Below, one piece after another: positions 15,587 through 23,814 of a stretch of DNA of 64,000 bases. This DNA is from Magnetococcus sp. PR-3. Its GTDB lineage: Bacteria > Pseudomonadota > Magnetococcia > Magnetococcales > Magnetococcaceae. Each line of letters opens with the position of its first letter. Within the stretch, counting starts at the first letter, position 1. The stretch lies in NCBI RefSeq assembly GCF_036689865.1, contig NZ_JBAHUQ010000017.1, forward strand, positions 51,260 through 115,259. The letters are read 5' to 3'. Position numbers and translations under genes: made by a program. Under the pieces are notes generated by a model. The model was given only the letters and a program-made list of their open reading frames with translations. It ran no database searches and was not told the DNA's origin.

Positions 15587-17739
15587 AGTTGATAGCGTCG
15601 TTGTAAAAACTGGCTTAAACGGCGCTTCCACTGGCTGAGTAAGGGCTCTTTAATCAGCTCTAAGCGCATGATGCCGGTGTGCCCATGGCCAATGTTATGC
15701 GTCTGCTCTGGATCCAGGTCAGCTTGTAGAAGAAAAAAAGGCTCGCTGCTCTTTAACCCGGCCTGGTCATCCATAGAGATGGCAATATCTCCGCCCCCCA
15801 ACCAACCCAGTGCCGCTGAAGGCAGCTCTTCACGTTGATAGGGAATGATCTGCATATTAACCGTTTGAAGCTGCTGAGCTTCACGGCCATGCAGCCGAAC
15901 CGTAATGGCTGTAGGCGTTTGCGCGAACAGTAAAGATGCTTCTTCCTGGTTCAGTACCGCGGTAAACCGGTAACGGTCTGATTGAAGCAGGCGTCCAACC
16001 TCCATGCCTCGTGGAACCCAATTTCCCAAACTTTCCAGTTCAGCCGCTGGTAGCCAGCGACCTTGCTCTGGCGCCGTCAGTTCTAAAGCGGCATGTCGCG
16101 CCTGTAAATGCTCAATCATGGCTTTTAGAACCGCTTTACGCTGTAGTACAGGTTGTAAATCGGCCTGAGCAACACCGCCTGCCCGTTTTTCCAGCGCGGT
16201 CACTTGCTCCCATTGCCCCTGAGCAGATTCCAGTTGAAGGGCTTGGTCCTTATTCTCCAGGCGTAGTATGGGCGCACCGACATCCACATGACGGCCTGGT
16301 GTGGGATGAATAGCGACCAGTTGACCTTCGGATTGACTAACGACAGGCGTGTAGTCCAGAGCTTGTGTAATCCCTGGTAGGCGTAGCTCATGGGGGGCGG
16401 GGAGGGTGCCTAAAGCCAAGCTGCTCACAGTGAGCATGAGTCCCAGAATGACAAATGCACGAAAACGGTAACCGTGCAGGGATGCTCCATTCCAAAGATA
16501 ACGGACAAACTTACTCAATAAGCCCCATATCCATGTTCCAAATAGAAAAAGGGCCATGAGTATGCCAAACAGCATGTAGCTGTCGGATACAAAAAGAATA
16601 ATTCCACCAAAGACAATCAACCGGTAGATCATGCTCAACACACCGTAGCTAAAGAGACCAGCTGCGCCGCGGCGGTTCTGGGATGGATTTTCCCGGTTGG
16701 GTAACAATAGAATATAACGTTCGATCAAATAGATCAGGTAACTACGTGCTTTGGCAAATAGGTTGGGTACATCCACCAGGTCTGAGAGGATAAAATAGCC
16801 ATCAAACCGGAGTAGGGGGTTGGCATTAAAAATCAGGGTGGAGACCGAAGCGATAAACATAATGTTGTAGGCCAAGCTGTGAATAACACCGGGTGCGGAT
16901 GAGGCCCACAACAGGGTGGCCAATGCTGCAATAAACAGCTCCACCAGCATGCCCGCACTGCCGACTAAGACCCGGTGCCAGCGGTTATCAAAACGCCAGC
17001 TATCTGTGGCATCCATATAGGGCATAGGGGTAAAGAGCAGCAGGATTACCCCCATGGTATGTACCTCGCCACCAAAGCGCTTACACGCCATGGCATGGCC
17101 CATTTCATGTAGGGTCTTAACCCCTGCCAAGGTTAAATAGAGTAAAATTAAATTATCCGGTGCCAAAACACCCTGAGCTTGGGCCAGTAAAGCTTGTTGA
17201 TGGACAAACGCTGTGTTCAAAGCCAACCCCATGACCAGAACCCATATGAGCGCCCCCATACGGCTGAACAGCGCATGAATAAGGGGTTGGAGCTGATTAA
17301 GAAAAAGATCAGGGTCCCATAGGGGTAAGCGCATGAACAAAAAACCCATAATCTTCCCCTTAAGCATACGGGCACGATACTGGGCTTGGCGTTCATACAG
17401 GTGGTCACTGTCAGCGGTGCTGTCAAAATAGAGTAGGTTGGCTTGGTTGAGCTGGGTGAGAAGTTGCAGAGCTTCCTCTTGCCCGGGTGTGCCATCGGGG
17501 TCACGCTCCAGGGCGGTTCGCCAAGTCTCTTCTACCGTCTGTTTTAGGGTAAGGTCACGGATAAAGGCATAGGCTTTGGGGCGCAGCCGAAAAAACTGAC
17601 TGCTAAAAGGGTCCTGAACCAGATACCAAGGTTCACCGCGGAACTGTCGTTTAGAGACCTGAACCGTTGGGCGAAGGGCCAGTTTGATTTTGGCAATGCG
17701 GTGCCAGGACTCACTGTAGGTTTTACGGGTGGTCAGCAT
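15583..17739 (-). CDS. PqqD-like/M50 site-2 protease/HlyD-adaptor fusion protein
   Basis: A 718-residue inner-membrane protein with three parts. Residues about 20-105 resemble a PqqD-like peptide-binding domain. Residues about 125-410 are a polytopic M50 (site-2 protease) domain with the zinc motif HEMGH (211-215) and a second metal-ligand motif NANPLLRFDG (Asp313), so the protease looks intact. Residues about 430-718 hold a membrane anchor, a lipoyl-type barrel-sandwich half (VVSQSEGQLVAIHP, VDVGAPILRLEN), a short coiled coil and a beta-barrel, as in HlyD adaptors. It starts three bases after the GAF-HlyD gene and overlaps the SecA-like gene by 4 nt. It could cleave or hold the N-terminal tag of the exported protein; this is inference. 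Confidence 0.85.
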   Translation of the reverse strand: MLTTRKTYSESWHRIAKIKLALRPTVQVSKRQFRGEPWYLVQDPFSSQFFRLRPKAYAFIRDLTLKQTVEETWRTALERDPDGTPGQEEALQLLTQLNQANLLYFDSTADSDHLYERQAQYRARMLKGKIMGFLFMRLPLWDPDLFLNQLQPLIHALFSRMGALIWVLVMGLALNTAFVHQQALLAQAQGVLAPDNLILLYLTLAGVKTLHEMGHAMACKRFGGEVHTMGVILLLFTPMPYMDATDSWRFDNRWHRVLVGSAGMLVELFIAALATLLWASSAPGVIHSLAYNIMFIASVSTLIFNANPLLRFDGYFILSDLVDVPNLFAKARSYLIYLIERYILLLPNRENPSQNRRGAAGLFSYGVLSMIYRLIVFGGIILFVSDSYMLFGILMALFLFGTWIWGLLSKFVRYLWNGASLHGYRFRAFVILGLMLTVSSLALGTLPAPHELRLPGITQALDYTPVVSQSEGQLVAIHPTPGRHVDVGAPILRLENKDQALQLESAQGQWEQVTALEKRAGGVAQADLQPVLQRKAVLKAMIEHLQARHAALELTAPEQGRWLPAAELESLGNWVPRGMEVGRLLQSDRYRFTAVLNQEEASLLFAQTPTAITVRLHGREAQQLQTVNMQIIPYQREELPSAALGWLGGGDIAISMDDQAGLKSSEPFFLLQADLDPEQTHNIGHGHTGIMRLELIKEPLLSQWKRRLSQFLQRRYQL

Positions 17740-17742
17740 CGC

Positions 17743-19590
17743 TTAGATCCACAACATCAGGCGCATAAAGGCCAGTGTACGGTGGCCAATAACCCAGTAG
17801 AGAGGGCGCTCTTCAACTTCAATCTTAGCGATACCGCTCATCCCAGGTCTAAACCAGGGGGCCGACTGTTCTTTGAGCTGAGCCTCCACCAAAAACAAGT
17901 TTTTTCCCTCTTTGGCCTGCGCAACCGGATTGATCCGTCGGATGTGGAAGGGAAATTTTAAATTGGGGCGACCCACAAAGGCCAGTTCCCCTGTGATCTG
18001 GTTGAGTTCCCGGCCCGTTAGTTCATGGATCTGACGTTCATCCACATCTAACGTGGCATACAGATCTTCCAACCCTGCAACCGTAACCAGCATTTCACCT
18101 TTGCGGACGGGGGCGCCAATTTTCTGCTTAAGCTCCCCTTGTACAATAACGCCGTCCAGTGGGGCACGTAAAATGGCCTGGTATAAGCGGGTGCGTACCT
18201 GTTTCAGTTTGACCTTGGCCTGTTTTTGCATGGCCAGCGCAACCCGCATGTCAGCCAAGGCCCGGCTGGCCCGTGCTTTTTCTGCCTCGCGTCCATAGCG
18301 TCCAATCTCGGCTTCAATGGAGGACTCCTCCAATAAGATTTCACGCTGGTCCAGGCTTAAGAGTGGGGTCTCTTTTTTAACCTCATCTCCAAGCTCAACC
18401 TTGGCTTGCTCAATATAGCCATCAAACGGAGCTGGAAGCACCCATACCTGTTGAGATTTTAAAATAAAAGGGGCCTCAATACGGTAGGTCCATGGGGTGA
18501 ACAGTCCGGCTATGAGCATAACCATGGTGAGCATGGCCAGTTTAATCTTGATCTGTTTACGCCCCAGCACCCAACTGGCCATGCGTAACAGACCGGTACC
18601 AAGCTTGGCACCAAACCAGCGATCTTGTTGGCTGCGTTGTTCCAGCAGGGGGGTGATATGGTCGGCAATTAGACGCAGGGTCCATACTTCATGCTCTTCA
18701 AAGGGGCGTTCGCGACGCTCCAACATAAGTACACCCAGGAGTTGCTTACGGAAATCCAGCGGAATACCAACCAGATGTCCCGCTTGCTGGCTTTGCACAT
18801 AATTTTGATGCGCCGGAAGCGGGCGGGCCTGTTCACTGGCTAAGGGGTAAAGCGTCTCCTCCCCCAGGTCCAGCACCTCTTCCATGGCGGCTTCCAGGCT
18901 TTGCACCGATTGACGCTTTTGGTCAAACCGCTCCATATGGCTTATGGCCCTGAGCTTGACCATATTACCTGTGATCCACCCCAGACCAACCCGATCCACC
19001 TCTAGCCGTGAGGCCAGTTCGTTGCATAGGGTGATGGCACTGTGGGTAAAGCCTTCCTGTTCATGGAGCAGGATCTGAAGATCCAGCAGCGTCCCAAAAC
19101 GGGTGATGTCCTTACGGGCACGGGAGAGTTGACGACTGCGCTGATAGTGGGCAGGAATATCCGCTAACAGCGCAAGGGACGCACTGTGAAGGGTCTCCTC
19201 TGCCATAGGGCCCAATACCATGACCAGATGAGGCGTGTTCTCCTGACGGGCCAGGTTAAGACCCTGGAGGATCCCCTGCTCGGTGGGGTGTTGGAGAACC
19301 GCGCCTTCTTGTTCGGTTTCGATCTGCTCGGTTAGCGCCAAGATGGCAGGTAACTGGGTGGGGAGCTGGGGGGCTGCCTCTTTGGGGTGCAAAATGAGTG
19401 GAGACCATGTTTCCTCCTCCTCTTTTTTTTGCAGAATGATGACAAAGGGCGGGCTGTGTAGCCGATGCACCGCTTCTAGAAAGCGCTGCCAAAAGGGTTG
19501 AGCCTGACCTTCAAAGAGACGTAGAGCGTTTAAGCTCAGTGCCGGTTGAGGCATGGTTTGGGTAGGTAGTGTTGCAGAAGGCTCATTCAT
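17743..19590 (-). CDS. GAF-domain HlyD-family adaptor protein
   Basis: A 615-residue protein. The N-terminal half is predicted to be cytoplasmic, with a GAF-like domain at about 155-330 (DLQILLHEQEGF, CNELASRLEVDRVGLGW, LVGIPLDFRKQLLGVLML, LRLIADHITPLLEQR). One membrane segment follows (about 366-386), then a periplasmic HlyD part: barrel-sandwich halves (VLPAPFDGYIEQ and LRAPLDGVIVQGEL) flanking a coiled-coil hairpin, then a beta-barrel (FRPGMSGIAKIEVE). Such adaptors bridge inner-membrane pumps and TolC; the GAF part suggests signal sensing or docking on a cytoplasmic partner. It starts with a 4-nt overlap with the upstream HlyD gene and ends three bases before the M50 fusion gene. Confidence 0.87.
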   Translation of the reverse strand: MNEPSATLPTQTMPQPALSLNALRLFEGQAQPFWQRFLEAVHRLHSPPFVIILQKKEEEETWSPLILHPKEAAPQLPTQLPAILALTEQIETEQEGAVLQHPTEQGILQGLNLARQENTPHLVMVLGPMAEETLHSASLALLADIPAHYQRSRQLSRARKDITRFGTLLDLQILLHEQEGFTHSAITLCNELASRLEVDRVGLGWITGNMVKLRAISHMERFDQKRQSVQSLEAAMEEVLDLGEETLYPLASEQARPLPAHQNYVQSQQAGHLVGIPLDFRKQLLGVLMLERRERPFEEHEVWTLRLIADHITPLLEQRSQQDRWFGAKLGTGLLRMASWVLGRKQIKIKLAMLTMVMLIAGLFTPWTYRIEAPFILKSQQVWVLPAPFDGYIEQAKVELGDEVKKETPLLSLDQREILLEESSIEAEIGRYGREAEKARASRALADMRVALAMQKQAKVKLKQVRTRLYQAILRAPLDGVIVQGELKQKIGAPVRKGEMLVTVAGLEDLYATLDVDERQIHELTGRELNQITGELAFVGRPNLKFPFHIRRINPVAQAKEGKNLFLVEAQLKEQSAPWFRPGMSGIAKIEVEERPLYWVIGHRTLAFMRLMLWI

Positions 19591-20519
19591 GGTGCCATCG
19601 GGGCAGCTGCTTTAGGCAGAAAAAAACGACCGGAAGATCCCGGACGAATGCGGTTGTTAGGGTTGGTAAAACGTACTTTAACCTCCATCAAACCACTGGC
19701 TGGATCAATAACAGGGGCGATAAAGCGTACATGACCTTGCACATAAATGGTCTCAATCCCATCGTTTAAGGCCACGGTTAGGGGCTGACCATTGCGAAGC
19801 AGGCGGGCGGTGCGTTCTTCAATGTTGGTCACAAGGTTACAATGGCTTAGATCAACCAGTTGCACCACCGCTCGGTTGGACTCCACACTGCTGCCCAGCT
19901 CTGTGTTGAGCTGACTGATAATGCCAGAAAAGGGCGCACGTATACGGCGTCGTTCCAAGTTGACAACAGCCAGTTCATACTCCAGCTTCTCTCTTGCCTC
20001 GATCGTCTTTAGGCGTTTGATCTCGGTTTTGGCCAGATCATATTCCAGATCTGCACTCTCTTTGTCTTCACGGCTTATGGAGCCACCTTGGCTGAACAGT
20101 TGGCGGGCTGTGGCCCTTTTGGTTTTTGCCACATTAAAGCGCTGACGAGCTGCTTGGAGTTCTGCTTTGCTCTTCCATAATAGCTCCCGGCGTTTGACCT
20201 CCAACCACTCCACTTGGGTGTCTTGGTGCAGAATCAGTGTATCCTTTTCTACGGACTCCCCCTCTCGATGGATAATACCCATTATTTTGCCGGTACTGGG
20301 AAAACCCATACTGGTCATATAGCGGGCATGCACAATCCCTTCAAAGCCTGAATCATCAGCCGCGGGTACCTCAATAACCTCAGGTTTTTTATAGGGTGAG
20401 GTGACCATGGGCTGCAACGCTAACGGTTCAGGGCTTGGGGGCATTTCCTGGGCGTGGATGGGAGTAACCAGCAGCCAGGGTGCCAACAACAGCAGTCGGT
20501 ATGGGTTAGCGCGCGGCAA
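19587..20519 (-). CDS. HlyD/RND-type periplasmic adaptor with signal peptide
   Basis: A 310-residue secreted adaptor with a cleavable signal peptide (MPRANPYRLLLLAPWLLVTPIHA). The first barrel-sandwich half appears as PSTGKIMGIIHREGESVEKDTLIL, then a coiled-coil hairpin of about 90 residues, then RRRIRAPFSGIISQLNTELG, and a beta-barrel with PGSSGRFFLPK at the end. It has no membrane anchor, unlike the other two adaptors of the operon. The start is TTG at 20519, inside the end of the tolC-like gene (14-bp overlap), with GAGG nine bases upstream. It would form the periplasmic conduit together with the TolC-like channel. Confidence 0.88.
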   Translation of the reverse strand: MPRANPYRLLLLAPWLLVTPIHAQEMPPSPEPLALQPMVTSPYKKPEVIEVPAADDSGFEGIVHARYMTSMGFPSTGKIMGIIHREGESVEKDTLILHQDTQVEWLEVKRRELLWKSKAELQAARQRFNVAKTKRATARQLFSQGGSISREDKESADLEYDLAKTEIKRLKTIEAREKLEYELAVVNLERRRIRAPFSGIISQLNTELGSSVESNRAVVQLVDLSHCNLVTNIEERTARLLRNGQPLTVALNDGIETIYVQGHVRFIAPVIDPASGLMEVKVRFTNPNNRIRPGSSGRFFLPKAAAPMAP

Positions 20520-22023
20520 GGTTCAATACCTCAAGCAGTGTTCCATTGGTAAGGAGTAGGTCAATACGTGCTTTATGCAGCAGTGCCATATGTTCCAGGT
20601 GGTTTTGCTTGGCGGCATTAAGCAGCGTCTCTCTTTCCAGAACTCTTCGAGCGTTGCCTTTGCCCTGTTTTAGGCGGTTCATCTCGATGGCCAGGAGCTC
20701 TTCTTGGCGCTCTTCTACTGTTTTAAGGGTCTTTAACTGGCTTTGTAGGCTGTGAATACGCTGGAGGGTAGAGGCCAGCGTGTTGCCGATCTGAACCTCC
20801 ATCATCTTGGCTTCTGTCGAGGCTTGAATTTGACGGCTACGTGCAGCCAGCAGTTCACTTTTACTCTTACGCCCGCCATCCAGTGGGGAGGTTAAAGTGA
20901 CGGAAACAGACCAGCTGGCATGGTCCCCCTTCCAGGCATCATCAAAAGCGCGGTTGACCGTGGTGGCCATGCCGTTCACCCCATAACTACCGTTCAAGTC
21001 AAGCTGGGGCAGGCGTTGGTTTTTAGCATAGGTTAGCCGTACGTGTTCCTTGGCCATTTTGGTCCGTGCGGCAAACATCTCAGGTCGGTTGTTACGCGCC
21101 TGGTTCATGTTGTGCTCATAATCCAGATCCGGTAGCTCGGGCAAGCTCAACGCAGGCACATTTTTAAACGGACGAAACTTACCGTCTGTTTGGTCCATGA
21201 TCAGGGTCTGCAGGGCTGTGGTAGCCGTGGCCAGCTGCTGTTTGGCATTGAGAGATTCGTTGTACCTTAGATCTACCCCGGTTTGAGCATCCAACACTTC
21301 GGTGCGTGCAGTGCGCCCGGCACGGCTTTGCCCTTGGGTGTCGGAGAGCAGCTTTTTGGCAATAGCTACGGAGCTCTCTTGTAAGGCGACCTTCTGGTGG
21401 GCCAGTTGCAGATCCAGGTAGGCGGCCACAGCACGGGCAATGACCTGCATGCGTGTCTGCTCTGCGCTGTGTTTGGCGATATCATAATCTTTTTCGCTCA
21501 TACGCAGGTTGGCTGTAGCCACTGAGCGACCAGCACCTTTAAGTAGAGGCTGTGTCAGGGTCATGCCCACATAGGTATCAAACTCACGTCCCCGTGTGGA
21601 GTCGGACTGCAAGTTGTTGTGGTTATCGGTCAGTTTGGTTTCAAAATCCAGGTTGGTACCGGTCACAAATGCTTTAGAGATGGTAAAACCAGTTTCATTG
21701 ACGATATTAAAATATTCATCGTAGGTCGAGCGGCTGAGCTTCTCTTCAACGGTGTTGCGGGTAAACTCACTCTCCCGCTTGGCATAAGCTGTAAGGGTGG
21801 GTTCAAAACTGGATTGTGCATTCTCAACGGATGCTTCGGCAATTTGGCGCTCTAAAGATTGAATCTTCAACTCACCGTTATGCTCCACCAGACGGTCCAG
21901 CATTTTTTGCAAGGTAAAGGGGGGCTGCTGCTCGGTCTGGGTCTCGGTCATGGCCCATGCCGAAGAGCTGAGCATTGCACAAAACAGAGCGATAGAAATA
22001 AGAGGGCGATGTGTTGCATTCAC
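20506..22023 (-). CDS. TolC-family outer-membrane channel protein
   Basis: A 505-residue outer-membrane factor. Residues 1-24 form a signal peptide ending SSSAWA. Two repeated helical-hairpin units follow, each with long heptad-like stretches (VENAQSSFEPTLTAYAKRES in the first, RPEMFAARTKMAKEHVRL in the second) and short beta regions, as in TolC trimers. The start is GTG at 22023 with GGAG nine bases upstream. It is the first gene of the five-gene operon and gives the outer-membrane exit for the transported substrate. Length and pattern are normal for the family. Confidence 0.93.
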   Translation of the reverse strand: MNATHRPLISIALFCAMLSSSAWAMTETQTEQQPPFTLQKMLDRLVEHNGELKIQSLERQIAEASVENAQSSFEPTLTAYAKRESEFTRNTVEEKLSRSTYDEYFNIVNETGFTISKAFVTGTNLDFETKLTDNHNNLQSDSTRGREFDTYVGMTLTQPLLKGAGRSVATANLRMSEKDYDIAKHSAEQTRMQVIARAVAAYLDLQLAHQKVALQESSVAIAKKLLSDTQGQSRAGRTARTEVLDAQTGVDLRYNESLNAKQQLATATTALQTLIMDQTDGKFRPFKNVPALSLPELPDLDYEHNMNQARNNRPEMFAARTKMAKEHVRLTYAKNQRLPQLDLNGSYGVNGMATTVNRAFDDAWKGDHASWSVSVTLTSPLDGGRKSKSELLAARSRQIQASTEAKMMEVQIGNTLASTLQRIHSLQSQLKTLKTVEERQEELLAIEMNRLKQGKGNARRVLERETLLNAAKQNHLEHMALLHKARIDLLLTNGTLLEVLNLAAR

Positions 22024-22035
22024 TGTTTTTTACTC

Positions 22036-22088
22036 CATGAAACCCGAACGGTCGTCCAATCGTTTTTCTCTCTCTTTTCGGTTTCATG
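22036..22088. promoter_or_regulatory. Inverted repeat, 9-bp arms, upstream of the export operon
   Basis: CATGAAACC (22036-22044) pairs with GGTTTCATG (22080-22088) across a 35-nt loop. It lies just upstream of the GTG start of the TolC-like gene in the 123-bp gap after the AraC-family gene. It could be a regulator-binding pair of half-sites or an mRNA structure. Confidence 0.4.
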
Positions 22089-22146
22089 TCGGAAGAAGCT
22101 GAGGAGAAAATAATTGTTTATGGTCATCGTGGTATTTGCATGAGGG

Positions 22147-23193
22147 CTAAATAATGTCACCAATCCACAGTTCATAGAGGTGGTCCCCAATATTTTCAAA
22201 ATGGGGCATGGTGCGGCGCTCCTGTAGAGATTTAGTCCCTTGTTTGCGGGCTTCGGATGGGGTGATGCCATACTGATCTTTAAAGAGTCGGCTAAACTGC
22301 GCGACATCATTAAAGCCAACCGCAAAAGCAACATCTGTGATGCGCTGAACAGCATCTGGATTGGGGGGGGAGACCAGTAATCGGAAGGCACGCTTGATGC
22401 GTCGGTTACGGATATAGGCCGCAACCCCACCCAAAGGCTCGAAAAGCCGATAGAGAGATGCCCGAGATAGCCCCAACCCTAATGCAATAGCCTGAGGGGT
22501 TAACTTTTCTGAACAGAGGTTCTGCTCAATATAGTTCCGTGCTTGAAGCAGTCTGTGCTGCGTTATCGCTTGGGGGTTGTTGTCCACAACATCCATGGCG
22601 CCATTCATCGCCGCCGCCGCTAAGTGGACCAAACTATTGGCGGTATGGGTCCCCACCGCCTGAGACAACGTTGGGGCTGCGATAAAGAGGGCCTCTAAAA
22701 AATCAGCAAACAGTTTGCCTTCTGCAATGGTTGAGTCCACCACTGTGCCTTGGATGGTATCCGGGTGGCGTAGTAATGGTGCTAGGCGCTCTCTGGGTAT
22801 AATGACACTTAGTAGGTCAAAGTCGGTATTAACGCTATCCAGCACTTCACTGAGATCAAACCCCACGACGGTTCGGGTTGGCGCAATGATCTCTTTTTGC
22901 CCCACATTCATCTCCACCCGGCCTCGGGTGAAAATTTGGATCATATAGTGGTCTATACCATCCTGGGCAATACGGATGGGGAGGCGATCAAACTTTTGGC
23001 AGCCTGCTTTACAGCGGGAAAGCACAATGTTGTCGACCAGATAACTCTCCACAGAAGCTTGAAAGTTAGTCGCTGCAGAGGTGGTGTCTACACGGCTGTC
23101 AAGCATGACACCAATACTCTCCTGCCATGCGGAAAAACGCTGCTCAACAGGGAGGTTTTGTGTGGTGAAGAATGATTTTTCCAGTTTTTCCAT
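22147..23193 (-). CDS. AraC-family transcriptional regulator
   Basis: A 348-residue regulator. The N-terminal half (about 1-220) is a ligand- or partner-binding domain of the AraC_binding_2 type (RFSAWQESIGVMLD, FTRGRVEMNVGQ). The C-terminal part has two helix-turn-helix units: SEKLTPQAIALGLGLSRASL and ITDVAFAVGFNDVAQFSRLF, ending with YGITPSEARKQG, the classical AraC pattern. It lies between the export operon (same strand, 123 bp downstream) and the divergent giant gene (about 620 bp upstream), so control of both is likely. A run of eight C on the coding strand (plus-strand G at 22363-22370) lies in the linker of the helix-turn-helix units. Confidence 0.92.
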   Translation of the reverse strand: MEKLEKSFFTTQNLPVEQRFSAWQESIGVMLDSRVDTTSAATNFQASVESYLVDNIVLSRCKAGCQKFDRLPIRIAQDGIDHYMIQIFTRGRVEMNVGQKEIIAPTRTVVGFDLSEVLDSVNTDFDLLSVIIPRERLAPLLRHPDTIQGTVVDSTIAEGKLFADFLEALFIAAPTLSQAVGTHTANSLVHLAAAAMNGAMDVVDNNPQAITQHRLLQARNYIEQNLCSEKLTPQAIALGLGLSRASLYRLFEPLGGVAAYIRNRRIKRAFRLLVSPPNPDAVQRITDVAFAVGFNDVAQFSRLFKDQYGITPSEARKQGTKSLQERRTMPHFENIGDHLYELWIGDII

Positions 23194-23283
23194 GAACTCA
23201 ATGGCATGAAGAACTCAGGCCGCCACCAAAGTGGTTCGCATGGTTCTTAGTCTACCCTCCGTAAAAGTGGTCCATGTGACTTG

Positions 23284-23303
23284 AACCTGATCTAGATCAG
23301 GTT
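23284..23303. promoter_or_regulatory. Perfect 20-bp palindrome, FNR/CRP-type operator candidate
   Basis: The sequence AACCTGATCTAGATCAGGTT is identical on both strands. Its core TGAT-N4-ATCA matches the CRP/FNR superfamily pattern (FNR box TTGAT-N4-ATCAA with one change per half). It lies 91 bp upstream of the AraC-family start and about 510 bp upstream of the giant gene. Confidence 0.6.
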
Positions 23304-23760
23304 GCCTGTGCTGTTTACGCTGTGTAACAGATTGAAACAATACTGTTTACCTCGTCTTGTTTTCTGCTCAAAAAGGCATTGTTTTCCACGGTACACCTAA
23401 GGGGTGTAGTGAGATTTAATGCCTATTGACGTGCGTAAATCTAAATCCCCATTATTCTATTACCACAAACTTTACATCCAGTTGGAGCTTTTTTTAGGCA
23501 AAACTCAATTATGAGACTGACAAGCAAAATTTTGAGACATTCACACAAACTGTGATTCCTATTTTGAATTATGATGAGGATGCTGGGGAAAAGGTGTTGG
23601 TGACCTCTGTCTGGATCTGGGTGCTTGTTTCTTTCGAGAAAGAAGGGACCGGTTAGAGGTGGTGACACATCCGGGGTACCCAATGTCGGCTGTTGCGTAG
23701 CGGCCGGTGCTTGACTCAATAAGTCTTAAAAAGAATCCCATGATAAAAGGGTCTGCTGTC

Positions 23761-23791
23761 TGATTGGTTCATGATCAATCAGCTAAGGAGG
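23761..23791 (+). promoter_or_regulatory. Small inverted repeat and unusually placed ribosome site of the giant gene
   Basis: TGATTG (23761-23766) and CAATCA (23776-23781) are followed by AAGGAGG (23785-23791), a near-perfect Shine-Dalgarno sequence. It lies 23 bases before the ATG at 23815, too far for normal spacing. An in-frame TTG at 23803 is 11 bases from it and would add four residues; otherwise GGTGAG just before the ATG may serve. Confidence 0.55.
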
Positions 23792-23814
23792 CTTTTATCT
23801 GGTTGGGTGAGATT

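Larger units (their letters stand above)
23194..23814. other. Regulatory intergenic region between AraC-family gene and giant gene
   Basis: This 621-bp space contains no gene I can support. It carries a perfect 20-bp palindrome (23284-23303), a TTCTTTC/GAAAGAA inverted repeat with a two-base centre at 23629-23644, a TGATTG/CAATCA repeat at 23761-23781 and the ribosome site of the giant gene. The part around 23400-23580 is clearly AT-rich. It must hold the promoter of the giant gene. Confidence 0.7.

Noticed and set aside
23426..23458. TTGACG and TATTCT as a sigma-70 promoter of the giant gene
   Set aside because: The spacer would be 21 bases, too long for a normal promoter.
23441..23719. 92-residue minus-strand frame in the regulatory gap
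   Set aside because: No ribosome site, no recognisable features, and it crosses AT-rich promoter-like DNA.
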